Positions 28,688 to 35,387 of a stretch of 64,000 bases of DNA are shown one piece after another. Under the pieces are notes generated by a model. The model was not told the DNA's origin. It saw only the letters and a list, made by a program, of their open reading frames with translations, and searched no databases. How positions within the stretch are numbered: position 1 is the first letter of the stretch; each line of letters begins with the position of its first letter. The translations under genes and the position numbers were made by a program. The stretch comes from Clostridiales bacterium (GTDB lineage Bacteria > Bacillota > Clostridia > TANB77 > CAG-508): positions 143,959 through 207,958 of the forward strand of contig DQFO01000009.1 of assembly GCA_003525075.1 (NCBI GenBank), read 5' to 3'.

Positions 28688-28717
28688 AAAAGGGAAGGGG
28701 TATAAAGCTCCTTCCTT
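28685..28717 (-). terminator. Terminator of the Crp/Fnr gene
   Basis: On the minus strand AAGGAAGGAG (28717-28708) pairs with CCCCTTCCCTT (28700-28690) and is followed by TTTAT. Confidence 0.65.
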
Positions 28718-28718
28718 A

Positions 28719-29348
28719 TTAATATAATAATGTAATTTTAGAACCATTTTTCTCAACAAAACCTTCATCAATTAAAAGTTTAAGTTCCCTCATCATAGCA
28801 CTTCTATCAACACTAAGAAAATCTGCTAAATCAGTGTAATTATATGGTAGAGTAAAAGTTTTTCTCATAGAACTTTTTGATAATATATCAAAATAAGAAA
28901 GCAATTTATCACGAGTATTTCTTTTGGTCAAAAGTTCAACACGTAAATTTAATCTAATAATTTCATCTAAAAATAATTCACTCAAATTATTAATTAATTC
29001 TCTATGAAAAGAACAATTGCATTCACATTTTGCAAATAAAGTATCATAAGTAAAATATAATATTTCAGAATTTTTTTTAGCAACAGCAAAAAGTTCATTA
29101 TTAGTATTTGCTGGATAAAAAACTTCACCAAAAACATCATTTTCGTTAAAACGTCCAATTATAGTTTTATTTCCATTAACATCATATCTGATTAAATCAA
29201 CTTCTCCACTAATTATTATACATATTTGATTACGTTTTTCAATATATGAAGTAACAGTTTCACCTTTACTTATTTTTTTTATTTGAATCTTATTACAATT
29301 TTCTCGAAAATTTTTTATAAAAATTTTTTTATCGAAATTAGTATCCAT
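28719..29348 (-). CDS. Crp/Fnr-family transcription regulator
   Basis: A 209-residue regulator. A cyclic-nucleotide-binding-like beta-roll occupies about residues 25-115 (ICIIISGEVDLIRYD, NENDVFGEVF). A dimer helix leads into a winged helix-turn-helix (LPYNYTDLADFLSVDRSAMMRELKLLIDEG). A CECNC cluster lies just before the dimer helix and could hold an Fe-S cluster or sense redox; it is not the N-terminal arrangement of classical Fnr. ATG 29348 has AGGAG at good spacing; the upstream extension to 29405 has none. It is divergent from nrdD, a possible target. Confidence 0.8.
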   Translation of the reverse strand: MDTNFDKKIFIKNFRENCNKIQIKKISKGETVTSYIEKRNQICIIISGEVDLIRYDVNGNKTIIGRFNENDVFGEVFYPANTNNELFAVAKKNSEILYFTYDTLFAKCECNCSFHRELINNLSELFLDEIIRLNLRVELLTKRNTRDKLLSYFDILSKSSMRKTFTLPYNYTDLADFLSVDRSAMMRELKLLIDEGFVEKNGSKITLLY

Positions 29349-29503
29349 AACATTACTCCTAAAATTAGCTTTCGCCGAAATATCAAATCTTTCAAAATTC
29401 GACATAAAAATTATACATCAAATTATGAAAAAACTAAAAAGATTATATTATATTTTTGTTGCTTTTGCAACAGATTTTTATAAAATTAAATGTATAATTA
29501 GTT

Positions 29504-29540
29504 TGTACTTGAAGAAAAAACAAGTATAAAAATACTTACA
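29504..29540. promoter_or_regulatory. Candidate operator repeats upstream of nrdD
   Basis: TTGTACTTG (29504-29512) is the inverted counterpart of CAAGTATAA (29521-29529), and AAGTAT/ATACTT forms a second, overlapping inverted repeat (29522-29537). The half-site (C)AAGTA occurs three times. This suggests binding of a dimeric regulator, possibly the divergent Crp/Fnr protein. It is not a classical FNR box, and no clear NrdR box was found. Confidence 0.35.
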
Positions 29541-29615
29541 AATAAAAACAAAAATTAATTAAAAATCTAGGATTTTGTAGTGTTTGCATATTTATGGGGA
29601 AGGAAGTAAACAAAG

Positions 29616-31742
29616 ATGAAAGTTATTAAAAGAGACGGAAGAACAATAGACTTTGATCGTGCAAAAATTCAAACAGCTATTGAAAAAGCAAATAAAGAAG
29701 TAAGAGGAAAAGAAAAAGCAACAAAAGAGGAAATTGATGAAATAATATCATATATCGAAGACCTTGGAAAGAAAAGAATGTTAGTTGAAGACATTCAAGA
29801 TGTAATTGAAGAAAAATTAATGGAATTAGATAAATATGAATTAGCCAAAAAATATATAGTATATAGATATACAAGAGCATTAGTAAGAAAATCAAACACA
29901 ACAGATGAATCAATATTAGGATTAATCCGTAATGAAAATAAAGAATTAGCAGAAGAAAATTCAAATAAAAATACAATGTTAGCATCAACACAAAGAGATT
30001 ATATAGCAGGAGAAGTTTCAAGAGATTTAACAAAAAGAATCTTATTACCAGAGAAAATTTCAAAAGCACATGAAGAAGGAATATTACATTTTCATGATGC
30101 AGATTACTTTGTACAACCAATATTCAACTGTTGTTTAATAAATATAGGAGATATGTTAGATAATGGTACTGTAATGAATGGAAAAATGATTGAAACACCA
30201 AAGAGTTTCCAAGTAGCATGTACAGTAACAACACAAATAATTGCAGCAGTTGCAAGTAACCAATATGGAGGACAATCTGTTGATATTAAACATTTAGGAA
30301 AATATTTAAGAAGAAGCCATGACAAAATAAAGAAAAGATTAACAGAAAAATATGGTGGAAAATTACATAAAAATATAATTGAAGATATGGTAAATGATAG
30401 AGTAAAAGAAGAATTATCAGCAGGAATTCAAACAATACAATATCAAATAAATACTTTAATGACAACTAATGGACAATCTCCATTTGTAACATTATTTTTA
30501 CATCTAGAACCAGAAGATGAATACATTAATGAAAATGCAATGATAATAGAAGAAATATTAAAACAAAGAATACAAGGTATAAAAAACGAAGTTGGAGTTT
30601 ATGTAACACCAGCATTTCCAAAATTAGTATATGTTTTAGATGAACATAACTGTTTAAAAGGTGGAAAATATGATTATTTAACAAAACTAGCAGTAAAATG
30701 TTCTGCAAAGAGAATGTATCCAGATTATATTTCAGCTAAAAAAATGAAAGAAAACTATGAAGGAAATGTATTTAGTCCAATGGGATGTAGAAGTTTCTTG
30801 ATTCCATGGAAAGATGAAAATGGACAATATAAATTTGAAGGAAGATTTAATCAAGGTGTTGTAAGTATCAACTTACCACAAATAGGAATACTTGCACAAG
30901 GCGATGAAGAAAAGTTCTGGAAATTATTAGATGAAAGACTTGAATTATGTAAAGAAGCATTAATGTGTAGACATTATTCATTATTAGGAACATCATCAGA
31001 TATATCACCAATACATTGGCAAAATGGTGCAATAGCACGTTTAAAGAAGGGTGAAAAAATTGATAAATACCTAAAAGATGGATATTCAACATTATCATTA
31101 GGATATATAGGAATATATGAAACAACAAAATTAATGAAAGGTGTATCACAAACAACTCCTGAAGGACATGAATTTGCTATAAGAGTAATGAATTACTTAA
31201 AAGATAGAACAACAAAATGGAGAAATGAATCTGGGTTGGGATTTTCATTATATGGAACACCAGCAGAAAGCTTATGCTATAGATTTGCACGTATTGATAA
31301 AGAAAAATTTGGAAGTATTCCAGATGTTACAGATAAAGGATATTATACAAATTCATATCATGTTGATGTTAGAGAAAAAATAGATGCATTTAGCAAATTG
31401 AAATTTGAAAGTGAATTCCAACCATTATCATCAGGTGGAGCAATATCTTATATTGAAGTTCCAAACATGAAAAACAATCTTGAAGCATTAGAAGAAGTTG
31501 TTAAATTTATATATGATAATATTCAATATGCTGAATTTAACACAAAATCAGATTATTGCCAAGTTTGTGGATATGATGGAGAAATGATTATAAATGATCA
31601 AAATGAATGGGAATGTCCACAATGTGGAAATAAAGACCATAATAAAATGAATGTTGTTCGTCGTACATGTGGATATTTGGGAGAGAATTTCTGGAATGTA
31701 GGAAAAACAAAAGAAATAAAATCAAGAGTTTTACATTTGTAA
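29616..31742 (+). CDS. nrdD: Anaerobic ribonucleoside-triphosphate reductase (class III)
   Basis: A 708-residue glycyl-radical enzyme that makes dNTPs without oxygen. An N-terminal ATP-cone (about 1-95, MKVIKRDGRTIDFDRAK) is followed by the ten-stranded barrel. A C-terminal zinc site uses CQVC and CPQC (about residues 645-672), and the radical site is RTCGYLG near 683. The activating radical-SAM gene nrdG, usually next to nrdD, is absent: a terminator follows directly. SD is GGAAGGA. Its presence indicates anaerobic growth. Confidence 0.95.
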   Translation: MKVIKRDGRTIDFDRAKIQTAIEKANKEVRGKEKATKEEIDEIISYIEDLGKKRMLVEDIQDVIEEKLMELDKYELAKKYIVYRYTRALVRKSNTTDESILGLIRNENKELAEENSNKNTMLASTQRDYIAGEVSRDLTKRILLPEKISKAHEEGILHFHDADYFVQPIFNCCLINIGDMLDNGTVMNGKMIETPKSFQVACTVTTQIIAAVASNQYGGQSVDIKHLGKYLRRSHDKIKKRLTEKYGGKLHKNIIEDMVNDRVKEELSAGIQTIQYQINTLMTTNGQSPFVTLFLHLEPEDEYINENAMIIEEILKQRIQGIKNEVGVYVTPAFPKLVYVLDEHNCLKGGKYDYLTKLAVKCSAKRMYPDYISAKKMKENYEGNVFSPMGCRSFLIPWKDENGQYKFEGRFNQGVVSINLPQIGILAQGDEEKFWKLLDERLELCKEALMCRHYSLLGTSSDISPIHWQNGAIARLKKGEKIDKYLKDGYSTLSLGYIGIYETTKLMKGVSQTTPEGHEFAIRVMNYLKDRTTKWRNESGLGFSLYGTPAESLCYRFARIDKEKFGSIPDVTDKGYYTNSYHVDVREKIDAFSKLKFESEFQPLSSGGAISYIEVPNMKNNLEALEEVVKFIYDNIQYAEFNTKSDYCQVCGYDGEMIINDQNEWECPQCGNKDHNKMNVVRRTCGYLGENFWNVGKTKEIKSRVLHL

Positions 31743-31765
31743 AATTAATAAATAAAATATAAAAG

Positions 31766-31796
31766 AGCCCAATTTCAATCGAAATTGGGCTTTAAT
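31766..31796. terminator. Bidirectional terminator after nrdD
   Basis: AGCCCAATTTC (31766-31776) pairs perfectly with GAAATTGGGCT (31781-31791) around AATC. T-containing tails lie on both strands. Confidence 0.8.
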
Positions 31797-31801
31797 AATG
31801 G

Positions 31802-32116
31802 TTAATTAGTTACTGTATTTTCAACTTTTACATTCTCAAGAAATTCTTCATAATTTCCTTGACTGGAGAAACTAAAAGTGAAAGTAATTACTTGACCATC
31901 TTGGCTGGTTTCTGTGATTCTTCCGTTATGCAGGGCAACAGAAGCTAATAGGCGAGATACCCGCTGATAGTCTTTCTTTGTATATAAGGAAAAATCAGAA
32001 TCAGCTAAATCCTTGTAAAATTTTGCTGCAGTGTAAGGATTATCAGTTTCTATGAATTGAGGTTTACGTTCCAAAAAGGCAACAGAAATTTTTTTGATAA
32101 ATTCATTAGACTCCAT
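31802..32116 (-). CDS. Unknown 104-residue cytosolic protein
   Basis: Not recognised. The predicted order is helix (EFIKKISVAFLERK), helix (NPYTAAKFYKDLAD), helix (KKDYQRVSRLLASVALHNG) and two or three strands (GRITETSQDGQVITFTFSFSS), a compact alpha/beta domain without a membrane segment. Codon use is less A/T-biased than in core genes. SD is GGAGGAT. It is a single-gene unit with a consensus promoter at 32182-32210; it shares its 3' terminator with nrdD. Confidence 0.6.
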   Translation of the reverse strand: MESNEFIKKISVAFLERKPQFIETDNPYTAAKFYKDLADSDFSLYTKKDYQRVSRLLASVALHNGRITETSQDGQVITFTFSFSSQGNYEEFLENVKVENTVTN

Positions 32117-32151
32117 AATACTTATCCTCCAATATTTTTTTAGAATTGAAT

Positions 32152-32170
32152 AAAAGCCATATTAGGCTTA
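32152..32170 (-). other. Short leader hairpin of the 104-residue protein gene
   Basis: On the minus strand AAGCC and GGCTT flank TAATAT and are followed by TTATT. It lies between the promoter and the SD, a possible weak attenuator. Confidence 0.35.
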
Positions 32171-32181
32171 CGAACTATAAA

Positions 32182-32210
32182 ATTATAACATGATTGTAAA
32201 AAAATGTCAA
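32182..32210 (-). promoter_or_regulatory. Consensus promoter of the 104-residue protein gene
   Basis: On the minus strand TTGACA (32205-32210), 17 bases, TATAAT (32182-32187). Confidence 0.8.
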
Positions 32211-32243
32211 GAAAAAGAGACATTACAGATAAGTATATAAAAT

Positions 32244-32274
32244 AAAAACTCACTCTTTGTTGAAGAGTGAGAAA
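32244..32274 (-). terminator. Terminator of the 60-residue protein gene
   Basis: On the minus strand CTCACTCTT and AAGAGTGAG pair around a five-base loop, followed by TTTTTAT. Confidence 0.8.
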
Positions 32275-32297
32275 AGTAATACTTTTTTTATAATGGG

Positions 32298-32480
32298 TTA
32301 CTTGTTAGAATTTGGTTTACAACTTTCAATGCATTCCACAATTTCTGCCTGAGACATGTGGCTAAAATTGCCAGTGGCAATCGCAACATTCAGACATGCA
32401 GAATTATACATGTCATCGTCAGATTTTTTTGTAGAAACATCTGTTGTTGCAATTTTCGAATTTTTCTTGAAGATACCCAT
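32298..32480 (-). CDS. Unknown 60-residue protein
   Basis: Not recognised. A basic start (MGIFKKNSK), a Ser/Asp/Lys linker, then an amphipathic part (MYNSACLNVAIATGNFSHM, QAEIVECIESC) with two Cys near the end. It has no membrane helix. The case for a real gene is strong: SD AAAGGAGG at proper spacing, a consensus-type promoter at 32539-32567 and a dedicated terminator. Confidence 0.6.
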   Translation of the reverse strand: MGIFKKNSKIATTDVSTKKSDDDMYNSACLNVAIATGNFSHMSQAEIVECIESCKPNSNK

Positions 32481-32495
32481 AGCTTTTCCTCCTTT

Positions 32496-32518
32496 GGGTA
32501 ATTACCCCGGATAGGGGT
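32496..32518 (-). other. Overlapping leader palindromes of the 60-residue protein gene
   Basis: GGGTAATTACCC (32496-32507) is a perfect palindrome. ACCCC (32504-32508) can instead pair with GGGGT (32514-32518). The two stems share bases and exclude each other, and they sit just upstream of the SD. Confidence 0.45.
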
Positions 32519-32538
32519 TATAAAAAGCGAACTTTATA

Positions 32539-32567
32539 ATTATATCACTATTACAGTAGAATGTAAA
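32539..32567 (-). promoter_or_regulatory. Promoter of the 60-residue protein gene
   Basis: On the minus strand TTTACA (32562-32567), 17 bases, TATAAT (32539-32544). Confidence 0.7.
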
Positions 32568-32583
32568 TAGTTTTAAAAGAAAA

Positions 32584-32612
32584 TTGACTTTAAAGCCAAT
32601 TTATGCTAAAAT
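32584..32612 (+). promoter_or_regulatory. Promoter of the three-repeat protein gene
   Basis: TTGACT (32584-32589), 17 bases, TAAAAT (32607-32612). Its -35 box lies 16 bases from the divergent -35 box. Confidence 0.65.
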
Positions 32613-32670
32613 TGGTGTGAAATTTGTTTAACAGAAGATGAGAAAAATAATTATAAGAAGGCAATGAAAA

Positions 32671-33708
32671 GTGAAAAATAAAAAAAGTAAATATGTGCAG
32701 TTGATTGAATTATATAATTCTGGAAAAACAAATGTAGATGAATTAAAAATTGAATTAAATTCAACTAAAAAAACGATTTATACATATATATATCAAGCCA
32801 ACAAAGAAGGAAAAATTATAAAATTAAAAAAACATAAAGAGAAAAAAAGAAAAATAAGCAAATATGTGCAATTTATTGAATTATACAATTTGGGAGTAAC
32901 TGATTTAGATGAACTTGAAAAAAAATTAGAATCACCAAAAAGTTCAATATATTCATATATTCATAGAGCTCACAAAGAAGGAAAAATTGTAAAAGTTCCA
33001 AGAAAGAAAAAAGAAAAGAAAAAGAGAATAAATAAATATGAGTTATTTGTAAAATTATATAACTCAGGAATAAAAGAAACAAAGCATCTTATGGCAGAAT
33101 TGCAAATTTCAAAGAATACAGTATATGTATATACTAGAAGAGCACAAAAAGAGAAAAAAATTTTTAAAATAGATAGAAATACCGAAAAAAATATAACAAA
33201 GCAATTGATTACTCAATATCCATTTGAAGTTGCATTGAATTTGAATTTGCAACCAGAAATAATATACAAATATTTAGAAAATTTAGGAGAAAAAGATCAG
33301 AAAACACTTCAAAGAAAAATATTATCACAAAATGCTATTTGGAAAAAAATAAAATCTTTAAAAGTAAAATATTTAAAAAATAATCAAGAGATTAGTGTAG
33401 AAGAATCTTTAAAAAAAATAATTCCAAAATTAAAAGAAACAGAAGTATTTGAATTAATTAAGTTTTATTATTGGTGTGGTAAGGAAAGTATGGCGTTACA
33501 AGTAACAAATCAAATTATATATTTTGCGGAAAATTCAAAAGAAATAAAACAACAGGCACAATTAGAAAAAGACAAACTATTAAGAGAGATAATGGTCAAA
33601 AAAATAATAAGTAGGAAAGGCACAACATATTCTAGTTTGTGCAAAGAACTTAATGTAAGAGAATCATTTCTCATACAAATATTAGGGAGAGAAGATGAAG
33701 ATAGATAA
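32671..33708 (+). CDS. Three-repeat HTH-like protein of unknown function
   Basis: A 345-residue, very basic protein. Residues 6-52, 63-109 and 121-167 are three copies of a unit of about 47 residues spaced 57-58 apart. Each begins with a KYxxxxxLYNxG-type motif and ends in a helix like YTYIYQANKEGKIIK. The pattern of two helices and a basic C-terminal helix suggests tandem helix-turn-helix domains binding DNA or RNA; the linkers are poly-Lys/Arg. The C-terminal half (180-345) is helical and ends in another HTH-like stretch (TTYSSLCKELNVRESFLIQIL). GTG start with AAGG ten bases upstream. It precedes miaB. Confidence 0.65.
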   Translation: MKNKKSKYVQLIELYNSGKTNVDELKIELNSTKKTIYTYIYQANKEGKIIKLKKHKEKKRKISKYVQFIELYNLGVTDLDELEKKLESPKSSIYSYIHRAHKEGKIVKVPRKKKEKKKRINKYELFVKLYNSGIKETKHLMAELQISKNTVYVYTRRAQKEKKIFKIDRNTEKNITKQLITQYPFEVALNLNLQPEIIYKYLENLGEKDQKTLQRKILSQNAIWKKIKSLKVKYLKNNQEISVEESLKKIIPKLKETEVFELIKFYYWCGKESMALQVTNQIIYFAENSKEIKQQAQLEKDKLLREIMVKKIISRKGTTYSSLCKELNVRESFLIQILGREDEDR

Positions 33709-33767
33709 GAGATAAAAATCTTATAAATATAATTAGGAAAAAGCATTAAGAAAGGAAGAAAAAAAAC

Positions 33768-35180
33768 ATGAAAACAGAACAAGAAATAGAAAAACAAAAA
33801 CAATACATAGAAAAAGTAAAAGAAATAAATCAAGGAAAAAATTTAAAATATTATATATTAACAATGGGATGTCAATTAAATGAAAATGATTCTGAAAAAT
33901 TATGTGGAATGGTAGAAGAAATGGGATACAAACCAACAGATGATTATAAAGAAGCAGATCTTGTTATGTTTAATACATGTTGTGTAAGAGAAAATGCTGA
34001 AGACAAATTATTTGGAAAATTAGGTGAATTAAAAAGAATAAAAGAACAAAGAGGAACAATAATTGCAATTGGTGGATGTATGATGCAAGAAAAACATATA
34101 ACAGATAAAATACATGAAAGTTATTCATATACAGATATAATTTTTGGAACGCATACATTACAAAACTTCCCAGAAGATTTATATAATACAATGCAAAGTA
34201 AAAAGAAAATGTTAGATATAATGGATATAGATGGAGAAGTTTATGAAGGATTACCAATAAAAAGAACAAGTAATATAAAAGCATCTGTAACAATAATGTA
34301 TGGATGTAACAATTTTTGTACATATTGTATAGTTCCATATGTAAGAGGAAGAGAAAGAAGTAGACATCCAAAAGATATATTACAAGAAGTAGAACAATTA
34401 GCAAAAGAAGGATATAAAGAAATTACATTATTAGGACAAAATGTAAATTCATATTTAGTATCAGAAGATTGGAAAGGAAAAGGACTTGAATATAAAGGAA
34501 TAAATTCTTTTGCAACATTATTAAGAGAAATAAATAAAATAGATGGAATTGAAAGAATACGTTTTGTATCACCACATCCAAAGGATTTTACAGATGATGT
34601 AATAGAAGCAATTGCAAATTGTGAAAAAGTATGTAAATTAATACATTTACCACTTCAATCAGGAAGTTCAAAAGTATTAAAAACAATGAACAGAAAATAT
34701 ACGAAAGAACAATATTTAGCATTAGTTGAAAAAATGAAAGCTAAGATTCCAAATTTAACATTATCAACAGATATTATAGTAGGTTTTGCTGGTGAAACAG
34801 AAGAAGATTTTGAAGATACACTAGATGTTGTAAGAAAAGTCTGTTTTGAACAAGTATATATGTTTATATATTCAAGAAGAGTAGGAACACCTGGAGATAA
34901 AATGCAAAATCAAGTTCCAGAAGATATTAAACATAAAAGATTTGACAGATTAAAAGAATTAGTTGAAAGTCAAATTGCAAAGAATAATAGTAAATATGTA
35001 GGAACAATTCAAAAAGTATTAGTTGAAGGACCAAGCAAAAATAATCCAGAATTATTAACAGGAAGAACTGATAGTAATAAAGTTGTTATATTTGAAGGAA
35101 GTAAAGAACTAATAGATACAATAATAGATTTAAAGATTATTTCAGAACATATGTGGTATTTGAAGGGACAAATAATTTAA
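33768..35180 (+). CDS. miaB: tRNA-2-methylthio-N6-dimethylallyladenosine synthase
   Basis: A 470-residue radical-SAM methylthiotransferase acting on i6A37 of tRNA. It has an N-terminal UPF0004 domain with Cys ligands (TMGCQLNENDSE, NTCCVRENAE, GGCMMQEK), the radical-SAM motif CNNFCTYC near residue 180 and a C-terminal TRAM domain. SD is AAAGGAAG. The gene is followed by the mutS leader, as in many Clostridia where miaB and mutS are adjacent. Confidence 0.95.
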   Translation: MKTEQEIEKQKQYIEKVKEINQGKNLKYYILTMGCQLNENDSEKLCGMVEEMGYKPTDDYKEADLVMFNTCCVRENAEDKLFGKLGELKRIKEQRGTIIAIGGCMMQEKHITDKIHESYSYTDIIFGTHTLQNFPEDLYNTMQSKKKMLDIMDIDGEVYEGLPIKRTSNIKASVTIMYGCNNFCTYCIVPYVRGRERSRHPKDILQEVEQLAKEGYKEITLLGQNVNSYLVSEDWKGKGLEYKGINSFATLLREINKIDGIERIRFVSPHPKDFTDDVIEAIANCEKVCKLIHLPLQSGSSKVLKTMNRKYTKEQYLALVEKMKAKIPNLTLSTDIIVGFAGETEEDFEDTLDVVRKVCFEQVYMFIYSRRVGTPGDKMQNQVPEDIKHKRFDRLKELVESQIAKNNSKYVGTIQKVLVEGPSKNNPELLTGRTDSNKVVIFEGSKELIDTIIDLKIISEHMWYLKGQII

Positions 35181-35183
35181 TTT

Positions 35184-35378
35184 AGTTGAAAAATAATTAC
35201 AATTTTGGCTGTGTCGAATTTCATTTAAAACGCGGTTACATACACCACGTATGCGCCCTTGCCTTTTAAATAAAATTCTTAGTTACACATACTGAGGCTG
35301 TAACAAGCAAAGCTTTAACAGCCTCAGTGCTCGCCAAAATTTAATTCTTTTCCAACTAATCTATGTTTCAAGAAAGGA
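35184..35378 (+). other. mutS leader module, split by an insertion
   Basis: The left part (35184-35205) and right part (35343-35357) match the spoIIAA leader at 41355-41391 with one mismatch, but are separated by 137 bases. After the right part comes TTTCAAGAAAGGAA with the mutS SD, like the spoIIAA and spoIID leaders. The conserved unit is a GTTGAAAA/TTTTCAAC stem followed by a short spacer and the SD. Confidence 0.65.
35201..35342. mobile_element. Candidate MITE-like nested-palindrome element
   Basis: The ends AATTTTGGC (35201-35209) and GCCAAAATT (35333-35341) are inverted repeats. Read as an insertion, the element is 35206-35337, flanked by a 5-base duplication AATTT (35201-35205 and 35338-35342). 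Inside are three further stems: 35216-35230 with 35264-35278 (one mismatch), CATAC/GTATG (35239-35253) and a perfect 11-base stem, ACTGAGGCTGT with ACAGCCTCAGT (35291-35328). It has no useful coding capacity and is less A/T-rich than its surroundings. Confidence 0.6.
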
Positions 35379-35387
35379 ATGATAAAA

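Noticed and set aside
29349..29615. Classical FNR box or NrdR box before nrdD
   Set aside because: No TTGAT-N4-ATCAA and no ACA-CTATAT-type tandem box could be found; only the AAGTA half-sites stand out.
35203..35285. Short open frame through the mutS-leader element
   Set aside because: A TTG frame continues from the leader stem into the inserted element, but no SD precedes it and the element is better explained by its palindromes.
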